Source of the DNA: Psychromonas sp. CNPT3
GTDB lineage: Bacteria > Pseudomonadota > Gammaproteobacteria > Enterobacterales > Psychromonadaceae
Assembly (NCBI RefSeq): GCF_000153405.2
Contig: NC_020802.1
Span: 453,883-517,882, forward strand
Length of the DNA stretch: 64,000 bases
Direction: 5' to 3'
How positions within the stretch are numbered: the stretch's first letter is position 1; the number at the start of each line of letters is the position of its first letter. Positions 9,950 through 18,723 of the stretch are shown piece by piece. The notes under the pieces were generated by a model. The model was not told the DNA's origin. It made no database searches and saw only the letters and a list, made by a program, of their open reading frames with translations. The translations under genes were made by a program, and so were the position numbers.

Positions 9950-11167
9950 TCAAGCACAAACAGGTGCTGATTGTTCAACAAGTGCTACAGCATCTTTTGC
10001 AATAACCCATTCTTCATTGGTTGGAATAACCATTGCGATAGGGCTGTCAGGCGTGCTGATAATACCTGACTTACCAAGTATTGTTGTTTCATTCTTTTGA
10101 ACATCAACGTGGTAGGAAAAAATAGACAGAAGCTCTAATACTTTTTGACGAACCAAAGCAGAGTTCTCACCGATACCACCGGTAAAGACAATCGCGTCAA
10201 TACGCCCTAAAGGCACTGCATAAGAGGCGATATATTTTGCTAAGCGATAAGTAAACATATCTAAAGCAAGTGTCGCTCTCGGGTTGTTTTTAAGATGCTC
10301 TTCAGTAATGGTTCTAAAATCACTCGAAATCCCAGAAATACCCAATAGACCACTTTCTTTTTGCAAAATATCCATGATTTGTTCGATAGTGTAGCCTTCA
10401 TGCGCAATTAAATGTTCAATAATGCTTGGATCAAGGTCGCCACAGCGCGTGCCCATTACGAGGCCTGCAAGCGGTGTCATGCCCATACTAGTATCAACAC
10501 ATTGGCCATTTTTAATCGCGGTAACCGAGGCGCCGTTACCTAAATGGGCAGAGATGATATTCAGCTCTGAGATTGGTTTATCAAGTGCAATGGCAGCTTC
10601 TTGGGTGATAAATAAGTGACTCGTACCATGCATGCCGTAGCGACGAATACCTTTGTCTTTATAAAGTGCATACGGTAGCGCGTACATAAAGGCTTTAGCT
10701 GGCATACTTTGATGGAACGCTGTATCAAATACAACAACTTGAGGAAGTTCAGGGAAGGCTGCTTGAGCCGCACGAATACCTAAAACATGAGCAGGATTGT
10801 GTAAAGGTGCAAGTGAAATACATTCTTCGATGTTATTGATGACATTTTCATCAACGAGTACAGAGTGCGTGAATTTTTCACCACCGTGAACAATACGGTG
10901 GCCGATAGCAACAAACTGACTCGCCAAGCTACCTTCTTTTTTAATGATATGTTCAACGATATAGGCAACGGCTTCAGAATGCGCGCTCATTGGTGGAAGA
11001 TTTGTTGAGTCTTTTTTTCCGTGTGTTGTCCATTTGATACGTGCATCGGCTAAGTTAAAACATTCAGCCAAGCCACTGATAAGGTTTTCACCATTGACGG
11101 CATTGACGACTGCAAATTTAAGAGAAGAGCTACCACAGTTAAGAACAAGAACGAGTTTACTGCTCAT
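9950..11167 (-). CDS. ackA: Acetate kinase
   Basis: AckA makes ATP and acetate from acetyl phosphate. The 405-residue protein has the ASKHA-fold motifs in order: NCGSSSLKF near residue 8 (phosphate 1), GHRIVHGGEKF near 90, VVFDTAFHQSMP near 145 with the catalytic Asp, GMHGTSH near 178, HLGNGASV near 208 and FTGGIGENSA near 330. ATG 11167 (MSSKLVLVLNCG) is chosen over the frame's opening at 11227 because it starts exactly where known AckA proteins do; TTGGAA precedes it. It is first gene of ackA-pta, divergent from yfbV as in enterics, with HexR-like sites in the promoter gap. Confidence 0.97.
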   Translation of the reverse strand: MSSKLVLVLNCGSSSLKFAVVNAVNGENLISGLAECFNLADARIKWTTHGKKDSTNLPPMSAHSEAVAYIVEHIIKKEGSLASQFVAIGHRIVHGGEKFTHSVLVDENVINNIEECISLAPLHNPAHVLGIRAAQAAFPELPQVVVFDTAFHQSMPAKAFMYALPYALYKDKGIRRYGMHGTSHLFITQEAAIALDKPISELNIISAHLGNGASVTAIKNGQCVDTSMGMTPLAGLVMGTRCGDLDPSIIEHLIAHEGYTIEQIMDILQKESGLLGISGISSDFRTITEEHLKNNPRATLALDMFTYRLAKYIASYAVPLGRIDAIVFTGGIGENSALVRQKVLELLSIFSYHVDVQKNETTILGKSGIISTPDSPIAMVIPTNEEWVIAKDAVALVEQSAPVCA

Positions 11168-11305
11168 AAAAAATTCCAATAAGTAATTAAATAGGGTAAA
11201 ATCAGTACATAAAAAGTGCTGATGCATGGCATATAAAAGAGATTATTTGCCGATGAAATCGAGATAAATAATCTTTTTTATATACTGCAAGAAATTTTAC
11301 GCTTT

Positions 11306-11320
11306 TGTAATAAAATTACA
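11306..11320. promoter_or_regulatory. HexR-type operator, perfect match, ackA/yfbV
   Basis: TGTAATAAAATTACA fits the HexR consensus TGTAAT-N3-ATTACA at all twelve fixed positions, and the flanking T/A extends the dyad. It lies 139 bp before the ackA start. Confidence 0.65.
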
Positions 11321-11417
11321 AAGGCAAATGAACAAATATTATTTTAAATCAATTTTCAGCGTAAATTACTTATAAAAACAGAAAAAAGCCCCAAAAAAAC
11401 CGCTGTAAATTATCTTT

Positions 11418-11432
11418 CGTAATAAAGTTACA
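11418..11432. promoter_or_regulatory. Second HexR-like dyad, ackA/yfbV
   Basis: CGTAATAAAGTTACA matches the same operator with one mismatch in each half. Its spacer is AAA, as in the perfect site 112 bp away. Confidence 0.45.
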
Positions 11433-11499
11433 GTGATTTCTGATTTGCTTGAAATAGATGCAAAGATCCATGTAATATTAATTTTGCAGTGTTTTTATT

Positions 11500-11517
11500 T
11501 TTTACAATATTGTAAAA
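11500..11517. promoter_or_regulatory. 18-bp perfect palindrome before yfbV
   Basis: TTTTACAATATTGTAAAA is a perfect palindrome 48 bp before the yfbV start. Its half-sites resemble TTACAA/TTGTAA but the arrangement is inverted relative to the HexR dyad. The binding protein is unknown. Confidence 0.4.
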
Positions 11518-11565
11518 TCTGCTAGTGTTGATAAATGGTATAAAAATAAATGACTGGAGGTACGC

Positions 11566-12015
11566 GTGAATATTTTCTTTGAAATATTAAAACAAGGACT
11601 GGGTTATTTAAAAATCTGGCCACAACAAAAAGTGTTGAACTGCCTTTTTATCGATAGTAAAGTTACTTTCTATACGCGTTTTGCGATGCAAATAACGCCT
11701 GTTTTCATATTGATAAGTATTGTTTTTAGTTCGTTTTTACCTATTACTATGCATCCTGAAACGACGGTTACGTTTATTTTGTTTTTACTGAGTATGCCAT
11801 TACAAGGTTTATATTGGTTGGGTAAGCGCTCACAAACGTTTTTACCCTCACAACTCTTAATGTGGTATGCCGAGATTGATAAAGCGTTAAATTCTCAGCA
11901 TAAAAAAGATCGGGTAATGACGCAACGTCCTCGTTATACGGATTTGGCGCTATTACTTAAAAACGCGTTTGAACAAGGTGGCGATAATTTTTTACAAAAT
12001 AATGAACTGCTTTAA
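11566..12015 (+). CDS. yfbV: UPF0208 membrane protein YfbV
   Basis: A 149-residue protein with two hydrophobic segments (about residues 40-60 and 68-90) between amphipathic ends. YLKIWP, the central SMPLQGLYWLGKRSQT and the C-terminal RPRYTDLALLLKNAF are characteristic of YfbV. In E. coli YfbV influences chromosome macrodomain organisation by limiting MatP action outside Ter; that function is transferred by homology only. GTG start at 11566 with GGAGG well placed before it. The divergent arrangement with ackA is the same as in enterics. Confidence 0.9.
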   Translation: MNIFFEILKQGLGYLKIWPQQKVLNCLFIDSKVTFYTRFAMQITPVFILISIVFSSFLPITMHPETTVTFILFLLSMPLQGLYWLGKRSQTFLPSQLLMWYAEIDKALNSQHKKDRVMTQRPRYTDLALLLKNAFEQGGDNFLQNNELL

Positions 12016-12040
12016 ATCACTTAAATCGCGTTCTTAAAAA

Positions 12041-12068
12041 AGGCAGAGTGTGTGAAGTGACTCTGCCT
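12041..12068. terminator. Bidirectional terminator between yfbV and rlmA
   Basis: AGGCAGAGT pairs with ACTCTGCCT around a 10-base loop, with an A-run on the left and a T-run on the right, so it can serve both convergent genes. Confidence 0.88.
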
Positions 12069-12074
12069 TTTTTA

Positions 12075-12896
12075 TTAAAACTCTTTTTGGTAAATTTCAA
12101 TATTAAAATCACACTCAATTTCCCATTTCTTTTCATCCAAAAGAGTCTGCATCTTTTGCTCATTAAATTTCCATGCAAACGGCGTCATTTGGATCAAGTC
12201 TTTTAACGTCTGCTCGGCTTCAATACTCAGCATATAATTTACATTAACGCTTTGTATTTTTTGGAACCCTGCTGGCGCATTATGACTGCTGACATGCTCA
12301 TTCACGTGAGTGTATATTTTCTCACGCAGCTGAAAAAGATGGCGTGGCGCGGGGGTGACGGTAAAAAGATAAGCCCCAGGTTTGATTAAACGTTGTAATT
12401 CACTGTCTAAAGAGGGCGCGTAAATCCGAATTAACGCATCGAGAGAATGATCGCTCAGTGGGACGTCATAAGCACTGGCCACACAAAAGTTGATGTTCTT
12501 ATAACGTTTAGCCGCATAGCGGATAGCGACTTTTGAGATATCTAAGGCGCTGATATAAGCTTGTGGGCTTAGGCCTTTTTCTAATAAGTGCGTGTAATAA
12601 CCTTCCCCACAGCCGAGATCTAAAATATGAGGTGCACTTTGTTCACTGAGTTTTTGTTGCACCAGTTCACATAACTTCTGCGCCATTGGCAGGTAACCAT
12701 CACTGTTTAAAAAAGCGCGCCTTGCTTGCATCATCTCTTTATTATCGCCGGGGTTTTTAGAGCTTTTAGCTTGCACGGGTAACAGGTTCAGATAGCCTTC
12801 TTTGGCAATATCAAAATGATGATTATTTTGACAAATTTGAGTGTTATTTTCAGTGCTAAAAGAGGTGCTACACAGCGGACAAATAAATGCGTTCAT
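12075..12896 (-). CDS. rlmA: 23S rRNA (guanine(745)-N(1))-methyltransferase RlmA
   Basis: RlmA methylates N1 of G745 in helix 35 of 23S rRNA. The 273-residue protein starts with a zinc-binding module (FICPLCSTSF, then CQNNHHF), as in RlmA, followed by the conserved GYLNLLPVQ segment and a Rossmann domain with ILDLGCGEGYYT (SAM motif I, about residue 90) and YAPS at the catalytic position. ATG 12896 (MNAFICPLC) is chosen because the zinc module begins there in the family; the upstream frame to 12938 adds residues with no counterpart. The ribosome site is poor. It probably stands alone, reading toward the shared terminator. Confidence 0.92.
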   Translation of the reverse strand: MNAFICPLCSTSFSTENNTQICQNNHHFDIAKEGYLNLLPVQAKSSKNPGDNKEMMQARRAFLNSDGYLPMAQKLCELVQQKLSEQSAPHILDLGCGEGYYTHLLEKGLSPQAYISALDISKVAIRYAAKRYKNINFCVASAYDVPLSDHSLDALIRIYAPSLDSELQRLIKPGAYLFTVTPAPRHLFQLREKIYTHVNEHVSSHNAPAGFQKIQSVNVNYMLSIEAEQTLKDLIQMTPFAWKFNEQKMQTLLDEKKWEIECDFNIEIYQKEF

Positions 12897-12971
12897 AAGG
12901 GATCTTATTTTGTAGGGCGGGAGTGGGTGAAGGAGCAAAGCTCCTTACTCTAAATAGATAACGTCAGGTGT

Positions 12972-13712
12972 TTAATAAATGACGCAATCGTTATATTCCA
13001 ATAAAATATTTTTTATGGTGTCCATGGTTTGTTTCGACGGGGAATCAACTCCCTCTAAAGGATACGACTCACCCATCGCAATCCATTTATGTCGGCCTAA
13101 ATCATGGTAAGGTAATAATTCTATTTTTTCGATGTTTTTCATCGGTGCAATAAATTTACCTAACGCATGTGCATCCTCAAGCGCATCGGTATAACCCGGT
13201 ACGATGACATAACGTAAATAAACGGGCTGGTTCATTTCGGCTAAATACTTAGCAAAAGTTAATGTGTATTTATTGCTCACATGGGTTAAATCAATATGCT
13301 TATGATCGTCTATCTGTTTGATATCAAGTAACACGAGATCGCTTAACTCCAGTACCGCTTTGGTCGTATCATCAATACGTCTTACAAAGCCATTCGTATC
13401 AAGACAAGTGTGGATCCCCTCAAGACGGCAAGCTTCAAACATCGCTTTAACAAATTCAGGTTGGAGCATCGCTTCGCCACCAGAGATAGTAATACCACCT
13501 CCTGATGCTTGCATATAATTACGATATTGTACGATTTCAGTCATTAATTCTTCAACACTCATCTCTTTGCCACCATCAAGCGCCCAAGTGTCGCGATTAT
13601 GACAATACTTACAGCGCATTAAACAGCCCTGTAAAAAAATGATAAAACGAATGCCGGGGCCATCGACGGCGCCACAGGTTTCAATTGAATGAACGTGTCC
13701 CATTACTGACAT
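12972..13712 (-). CDS. pflA: Pyruvate formate-lyase-activating enzyme
   Basis: PflA is a radical-SAM enzyme that generates the glycyl radical on PflB. It has 246 residues, the normal length. The CxxxCxxC iron-sulfur motif is in [15 protein letters not shown] near residue 30, followed by the SAM-binding GGEAML stretch (ISGGEAML) near residue 78. It lies about 235 bp downstream of pflB on the same strand, separated by a hairpin terminator, so it may be expressed both by read-through and on its own. The pflB-pflA order is the usual one. Confidence 0.96.
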   Translation of the reverse strand: MSVMGHVHSIETCGAVDGPGIRFIIFLQGCLMRCKYCHNRDTWALDGGKEMSVEELMTEIVQYRNYMQASGGGITISGGEAMLQPEFVKAMFEACRLEGIHTCLDTNGFVRRIDDTTKAVLELSDLVLLDIKQIDDHKHIDLTHVSNKYTLTFAKYLAEMNQPVYLRYVIVPGYTDALEDAHALGKFIAPMKNIEKIELLPYHDLGRHKWIAMGESYPLEGVDSPSKQTMDTIKNILLEYNDCVIY

Positions 13713-13869
13713 GTTAGTCCTCTAATGCATGAGTATGATTGTTTTATATATGATCCATGTGCATCATTGTGCCAATCTGTGAATGTACTTACCTTTTGAT
13801 TTTATCGAAATAGCGTAATAAATGAAATATTTACGTCAATTAAAATGAAAGGTATTGGCACATAAAAAG

Positions 13870-13899
13870 AAAGGTTTCACCCGTGAAGATGAAACCTTT
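13870..13899 (-). terminator. Terminator between pflB and pflA
   Basis: AAAGGTTTCA and TGAAACCTTT form a perfect 10-bp stem with a 10-base loop. On the minus strand CTTTTT follows. It lies between the two pfl genes and probably reduces read-through into pflA. Confidence 0.75.
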
Positions 13900-13947
13900 T
13901 TTAGTATATCAGGCTACGTTAAAAGTTAACCTGTTTATCTATTGTAT

Positions 13948-16233
13948 TTACATATTAGATGTAAACGTACGGCTGATCACGTCGTTTTGTTGCTCTTTAG
14001 TTAAAGAGTTAAAACGCACAGCATAACCAGAAACACGAATAGTAAGTTGTGGGTACTTTTCAGGGTGATCCATTGCATCTAATAATGTTTCACGGTTCAT
14101 TACGTTAACATTCAGATGTTGGCCACCTTCGATTTCTGGCGTATGTTTAAAGTAACCATCCATTAGACCTGCAAGGTTTGCACGTTGTGAATCTTCTGTT
14201 TTACCCAGTGCGTTTGGTACGATAGAGAAAGTATATGAAATACCATCTTGTGCGTAAGCAAATGGGAGTTTAGAAACAGATGTTAAAGATGCAACAGCAC
14301 CTTTCTCATCACGTCCGTGCATAGGGTTTGCGCCTGGAGCAAAAGGTGCGCCTGCAGCACGGCCATCCGGTGTATTACCTGTTTTCTTACCGTATACCAC
14401 ATTAGATGTGATAGTAAGAATAGATTGAGTCGGACGCGCATTACGGTACATTTTGTGTGATTGGATTTTTTTCATGAAGACTTCAACAAGGTTACAAGCC
14501 ATATCATCAACACGTGGATCATTATTACCAAATTTAGGGTAATCACCGATAATTTCGAAATCAATCGCAATACCATTTTCATCACGAATTGGTTTAACGG
14601 TTGCATATTTAATTGCTGAAAGTGAATCAGCTGCAATTGATAAACCTGCGATACCACATGCCATTGTACGTTCAACGTCTCTGTCATGTAGTGCCATTAA
14701 TGATGCTTCATAGCTATATTTGTCATGCATATAGTGAATACAGTTTAGTGCAGTCACATAGGTATCTGCTAACCAATCCATGAAGTGATCTAAGTTGTCG
14801 TAGACTTCTTTGTAATCTAACACTTCAGAAGTAATAGCAGGTAGCGTAGTTGGACCTACTTGCATTTTAGTCTTCTCATCAACGCCGCCGTTAATTGCGT
14901 ACAGAAGCGTTTTTGCTAAGTTGGCACGAGCACCAAAGAATTGCATTTGTTTACCAACAATCATTGGTGAAACACAACATGCAATTGCATAGTCATCGTT
15001 GTCGAAGTCATTACGCATTAAATCATCATTTTCATACTGGATAGAAGAAGTATCGATAGATACTTTTGCACAGTATTTTTTGAAGTTAATTGGTAATTCT
15101 TCAGACCATAAAATAGTAATGTTTGGCTCTGGAGATGGGCCCATAGTGTATTGCGTATGTAGGAAACGGAAGCTGTTTTTAGTAACAAGCGTACGTCCAT
15201 CAACACCCATACCACCGACAGATTCTGTTGCCCAGATAGGGTCGCCAGAGAATAGGTCATCATACTCAGGCGTACGTAAGAAACGTACCATACGTAATTT
15301 CATTACCAAGTGATCGATAAGCTCTTGTGCTTCTTCTTCTGTAATTTTTCCATCTTGAATATCTTTTTCAATGTAGATATCAAGGAAAGTAGAAGTACGA
15401 CCAAATGACATTGCAGCGCCATTTTGAGATTTAATAGCAGCTAGGTAACCAAAGTAAGTCCATTGGATAGCTTCTTTAGCTGATGTTGCAGGACCTGAAA
15501 TATCAGAGCCGTATTTTGCAGCCATTTCTTTCATTTGGCCTAAAGCGCGGTATTGCTCGAAGATTTCTTCACGTAATTTAAGCGTATCTTCAATCGTTTC
15601 ACCTTTAACAAGCTCTGCTTCTAAACTTCTATGCTGTTTAGATTTGTCAGCCATTAAGTAATCGATTCCGTAAAGTGCAACACGGCGATAATCACCAATG
15701 ATACGACCACGGCCGTATGCATCAGGTAAACCAGTTAAGATACCTGATTTACGACATTTAAGAATGTCACCCGTGTAAACATCGAAAACACCTTGGTTAT
15801 GTGTTTTACGGAATTCAGAATAAGTTTTGCGAATGCCTGCATCTAATTCTTTGCCATAAACTTTACAAGATCCATCGATCATGCGGATGCCGCCATTAGG
15901 GATCAACGCACGTTTAAGAGGAGCTTCAGTTTGTAGGCCAACAATAGTTTCTAAATCTTTATTAATGTAGCCAGCATCATGAGATGTGATTGTTGAAACA
16001 ACATCAGTATCAAAATCAACAGGAGCATGGGTGCTATTTTCTTGTTTAATGCCAACCATGACTTTTTCCCAAAGCGTATCAGTTGCTTTAGTTGCGCCGG
16101 CTAAGAAGCTTTCATCACCATCAAAAGGAGAGTAGTTTTTTTGAATAAAATCACGAACATTTACGTCGGTTTTCCATTCATCACCAGCAAAACCATTCCA
16201 TGCTGATGCAAAGTCTTCATTTAATTTAATCAT
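13948..16233 (-). CDS. pflB: Formate acetyltransferase (pyruvate formate-lyase)
   Basis: PflB cleaves pyruvate with CoA to acetyl-CoA and formate under anaerobic conditions. The 761-residue protein has the adjacent catalytic cysteines in IACCVSPM and the glycyl-radical site in RVSGYAVRF, with the Gly at residue 736, 25 residues from the C-terminus. Length and sequence agree with the enteric enzyme. ATG 16233 follows AAAGGT at good spacing. No formate channel gene (focA) is upstream, unlike the enteric focA-pflB operon. The 670-bp upstream gap carries FNR-like and HexR-type sites. Confidence 0.98.
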   Translation of the reverse strand: MIKLNEDFASAWNGFAGDEWKTDVNVRDFIQKNYSPFDGDESFLAGATKATDTLWEKVMVGIKQENSTHAPVDFDTDVVSTITSHDAGYINKDLETIVGLQTEAPLKRALIPNGGIRMIDGSCKVYGKELDAGIRKTYSEFRKTHNQGVFDVYTGDILKCRKSGILTGLPDAYGRGRIIGDYRRVALYGIDYLMADKSKQHRSLEAELVKGETIEDTLKLREEIFEQYRALGQMKEMAAKYGSDISGPATSAKEAIQWTYFGYLAAIKSQNGAAMSFGRTSTFLDIYIEKDIQDGKITEEEAQELIDHLVMKLRMVRFLRTPEYDDLFSGDPIWATESVGGMGVDGRTLVTKNSFRFLHTQYTMGPSPEPNITILWSEELPINFKKYCAKVSIDTSSIQYENDDLMRNDFDNDDYAIACCVSPMIVGKQMQFFGARANLAKTLLYAINGGVDEKTKMQVGPTTLPAITSEVLDYKEVYDNLDHFMDWLADTYVTALNCIHYMHDKYSYEASLMALHDRDVERTMACGIAGLSIAADSLSAIKYATVKPIRDENGIAIDFEIIGDYPKFGNNDPRVDDMACNLVEVFMKKIQSHKMYRNARPTQSILTITSNVVYGKKTGNTPDGRAAGAPFAPGANPMHGRDEKGAVASLTSVSKLPFAYAQDGISYTFSIVPNALGKTEDSQRANLAGLMDGYFKHTPEIEGGQHLNVNVMNRETLLDAMDHPEKYPQLTIRVSGYAVRFNSLTKEQQNDVISRTFTSNM

Positions 16234-16381
16234 AAAGATTTACCTTTGTTGTTAGAGTATTAAAAATTCTTATCAATTGGTTTTAGTGTCAGCATTAACG
16301 CTGATGGCTTAACCAATCATTGTTGCCACTGTTAATATGGTCTCAAATGACCAAGATGCAATAAATAACATCATTTCAAAT

Positions 16382-16395
16382 TTGAGTGCCATCAT
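16382..16395. promoter_or_regulatory. Weak FNR-like box near pflB
   Basis: TTGAG-TGCC-ATCAT matches the FNR consensus at 8 of 10 fixed positions, 149 bp before pflB. Confidence 0.3.
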
Positions 16396-16646
16396 GGCAA
16401 ATAAAACTGTTTTCATCATTTAGTTAAGCGCTAAGTGCTTATCAAATCATTTAACAGACTGTTCAAAATACTTAATAAACTCGTCTTTTAAAAGGCAGAG
16501 AAATAACATCTTTATTGACGTGGTATTGAACGTTTGTATCATGCAATAATAATGCCGATACATGGGCTGTTTTAGCTTACTTCGCGTCAGCTGTTATTTA
16601 TATATTGAGAACAAAATGAGTTTAACAAAGGACTTCTTGTGCAAAC

Positions 16647-16660
16647 TTGACGCAGGTCAA
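16647..16660. promoter_or_regulatory. FNR-like box upstream of pflB
   Basis: TTGAC-GCAG-GTCAA is a perfectly symmetrical variant of TTGAT-N4-ATCAA. It could serve a leftward pflB promoter (TAAACT at the -10 distance) or a rightward transcript (TATTAC at the -10 distance); both spacings fit a class II FNR promoter. Confidence 0.55.
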
Positions 16661-16675
16661 TATTTTAATAGAGGA

Positions 16676-16690
16676 TGTAATTTTATTACA
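16676..16690. promoter_or_regulatory. HexR-type operator, perfect match, upstream of pflB
   Basis: TGTAATTTTATTACA matches TGTAAT-N3-ATTACA at all fixed positions, 15 bp from the FNR-like box. Confidence 0.65.
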
Positions 16691-16832
16691 GATTATTGTT
16701 GTTTTAACTAATTTAGGCTGTTTTATGTACAAAAATGTGACATTCAACGGGAATAGTTGTTATTTTTTTTCTAAAATATTGGTTTTTTATCTGATTTCAT
16801 TTTTTTTAAAACACATTTACCTTGATTTTTTT

Positions 16833-16860
16833 ACGCATACTCGGGTATGCGTCTGTTTTT
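16833..16860 (+). terminator. Orphan rightward intrinsic terminator
   Basis: ACGCATAC and GTATGCGT close a TCGG loop, followed by CTGTTTTT on the plus strand; on the minus strand the stem is followed by A's, so it does not fit as the fldB terminator. No plus-strand gene precedes it. Confidence 0.6.
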
Positions 16861-16902
16861 ATTAGGGATACTGGGTGAATGTTGCTTGGTATTTTTAAAT
16901 AC

Positions 16903-17421
16903 TTATAGGTGCGATTGTATTTCGTCTAAAATTTGTAAACACCAGGTTTCAATTCGCTCATCAGTGAGTTCGTATTGAGAGTCTTCATCGATAGCCAGAC
17001 CTAAAAAATGTTGTTTATCTGCGCAGAGCGCTTTTGATGCACCAAACTCATAACCTTGAACTGGCCACTTCCCAACAAACGTAGGTGACTGTGCACATAA
17101 TTCATCATGTAACATGCCAACGGCATCTATAAACCAGTCTCCGTATCCTTGCTGATCGCCTAATCCAAAAATGGCGATTATTTTGCCGCTTACCTCTAAT
17201 GCGGAGACTTCACTCCATAAAGCGCCCCAATCTTCTTGTAATTCACCATAGTCCCAGGTAGATATTCCAAAAATAACAATATCATAGTCTTTTATTTGGC
17301 TCAGCCCAGTCTCTTTTATGTTATAAATATCAACGAGATCGTCACCGATAAAAGCTTGGATTTTTTCTGCCACAATTTCGGTGTAACATGTACTAGACGC
17401 ATAAAATAAGCCGATTTTCAT
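16903..17421 (-). CDS. fldB: Flavodoxin FldB
   Basis: A 172-residue long-chain flavodoxin that carries low-potential electrons on FMN. The FMN phosphate loop is YASSTCYTE at residues 7-15; GISTWDYGELQEDW near residue 52 and GLGDQQGYGDWFIDA near residue 85 form the isoalloxazine-binding loops. The TCYTE loop and the DLSDERI-like tail (YELTDERIETWC) point to FldB rather than FldA. ATG 17421 starts MKIGLFY as in the family, with AAAGG before it; the longer frame to 17526 would overlap xerD. It is divergent from xerD, as in E. coli, 37 bp apart. Confidence 0.93.
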   Translation of the reverse strand: MKIGLFYASSTCYTEIVAEKIQAFIGDDLVDIYNIKETGLSQIKDYDIVIFGISTWDYGELQEDWGALWSEVSALEVSGKIIAIFGLGDQQGYGDWFIDAVGMLHDELCAQSPTFVGKWPVQGYEFGASKALCADKQHFLGLAIDEDSQYELTDERIETWCLQILDEIQSHL

Positions 17422-17458
17422 TTTTATAACCTTTATACCCAAAGAGAGCGATAGTTTA

Positions 17459-18355
17459 ATGCAAGCGTTAACGATTGACCAATTTTTAGATTCACTGTGG
17501 CTAGAGCGAGGCTTATCACAAAACACATTAGCGTCTTATCGCTTTGATTTGTGTTTGGTGCAGAATTTTTTAGAAGCAAATAATAAAGTGTTAGCAGAAG
17601 CCAGTTATCAAGATCTCTGTGATTATTTTAGCTTCCGTTTATACTCGGACATCGCATATAAAAACAGTTCAACGGCACGCTTAATGAGTGCCTTACGTCG
17701 CTATTATCAATTTTTATGTCGCGAGAAATTACGAGATGACGATCCGAGTGCCAAACTACAAAGTCCCAAAACATTAAAGCCATTACCTAAATCGTTGTCT
17801 GAGTCAGAAGTTGACGGACTTTTATCCGCGCCAGATTTAAGTGATAGCGTACAGTTTAGGGATAAAGCGATGCTCGAATTGTTATATGCAACGGGTCTGC
17901 GTGTTTCAGAGCTCGTAGGTTTACAAATGCAAGAGTTAAACTTACAACAAGGCGTAGTGCGAGTGACGGGTAAAGGCGAAAAAACACGTCTCGTGCCACT
18001 GGGCGAAGAGGCCAATTATTGGGTGGATCGCTATATTGAAGAGGTTCGCCCTGAATTACTCAAGGGGCGAAGCTGTGATATTCTTTTTCCAAGTCGACGT
18101 GGTTCGCAAATGGTAAGGCAAACATTTTGGCATCGTATTAAATATTATGCGTTACGTTGCAATATCGATAAGACCTTAATATCTCCGCATGTGTTGCGCC
18201 ACGCCTTTGCAACGCATCTTTTAAATTATGGCGCCGATTTGCGCGTGGTACAAATGCTTCTGGGTCATAGCGACCTCTCTAGCACCCAAATATATACGCA
18301 TATTGCGCAAGATAGATTAAAAGAATTGCATAAAATGCATCATCCACGCGCTTAA
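17459..18355 (+). CDS. xerD: Tyrosine recombinase XerD
   Basis: XerD, with XerC, resolves chromosome dimers at dif under FtsK control. The 298-residue protein has an N-terminal SAM-like DNA-binding domain (residues 1-100) and a C-terminal catalytic domain with the full set: Arg in ATGLRVSEL near residue 147, HVLRH near 244, LGHSD near 269 and the nucleophile Tyr in TQIYTHI near 279. The length and QFLDSLWLERGLSQNTLASY opening favour XerD over XerC. It shares its promoter gap with fldB; no phage or integron context is present, which fits the housekeeping role. Confidence 0.95.
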   Translation: MQALTIDQFLDSLWLERGLSQNTLASYRFDLCLVQNFLEANNKVLAEASYQDLCDYFSFRLYSDIAYKNSSTARLMSALRRYYQFLCREKLRDDDPSAKLQSPKTLKPLPKSLSESEVDGLLSAPDLSDSVQFRDKAMLELLYATGLRVSELVGLQMQELNLQQGVVRVTGKGEKTRLVPLGEEANYWVDRYIEEVRPELLKGRSCDILFPSRRGSQMVRQTFWHRIKYYALRCNIDKTLISPHVLRHAFATHLLNYGADLRVVQMLLGHSDLSSTQIYTHIAQDRLKELHKMHHPRA

Positions 18356-18367
18356 AACTGAATTTCT

Positions 18368-18685
18368 TTAATCTTTTATCTGCGTTTTAAAGGCGTTTAA
18401 TGTTTTAAATAAAAGCTCTATTTTTACAATGATGCTAGGTAATAACCTTTTATACTGCGTGTCATCTTCTGTCTGTATGGCTTGTAAATCGGCTGCCAAT
18501 TCCTCTACATAAGGTAGAAAAGTAGAGGAATGATTTTTAAAGGCACTCTGCTCTTTAAAAATATGCGTAAAACTATTTTCTTTTTTATTATGTAAATGTG
18601 CGAGTACTTTATCTGCATCGACAGCTTGATGATAAATTATTTTCACATTTTCTTGCAGTAATTTCAGTACGCTTTCTTTACTCAT
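18368..18685 (-). CDS. Small protein, possibly PriC-related
   Basis: A 105-residue, mostly helical, soluble protein with AAAGGA well placed before ATG 18685. The middle part (IFKEQSAFKNHSSTFLPYVEELAADLQAIQ) resembles the helical N-terminal half of primosomal protein PriC in spacing of hydrophobic residues, but the protein is much shorter than PriC (about 175 residues) and I cannot confirm homology. It may be an unrelated or shortened member. It lies between xerD and epmB, convergent with xerD and 38 bp from epmB, which reads the same way. Confidence 0.55.
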   Translation of the reverse strand: MSKESVLKLLQENVKIIYHQAVDADKVLAHLHNKKENSFTHIFKEQSAFKNHSSTFLPYVEELAADLQAIQTEDDTQYKRLLPSIIVKIELLFKTLNAFKTQIKD

Positions 18686-18723
18686 TTCATTTCCTTTGGA
18701 GAGCCTGGCTATATTTGTTTTTA

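Larger units (their letters stand above)
11168..11565. other. Divergent control region ackA / yfbV
   Basis: About 400 AT-rich bases with no gene. It contains a perfect TGTAAT-N3-ATTACA dyad, a second weaker copy, and an 18-bp palindrome close to yfbV, annotated separately. Confidence 0.7.
16234..16902. other. pflB upstream control region
   Basis: About 670 bp between pflB and the end of fldB with no convincing protein gene. It holds an FNR-like half-matching dyad near pflB, a stronger FNR-like box and a perfect HexR-type dyad near 16650-16690, and a rightward hairpin plus T-run at 16833-16860. A 72-codon frame at 16647-16865 lacks a ribosome site and is a chance reading. Confidence 0.65.

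Noticed and set aside
16647-16865. 72-codon open frame upstream of pflB
   Set aside because: Its first part covers the FNR and HexR sites, it runs through the hairpin terminator, and there is no ribosome site; phenylalanine-rich sequence reflects T-rich DNA.
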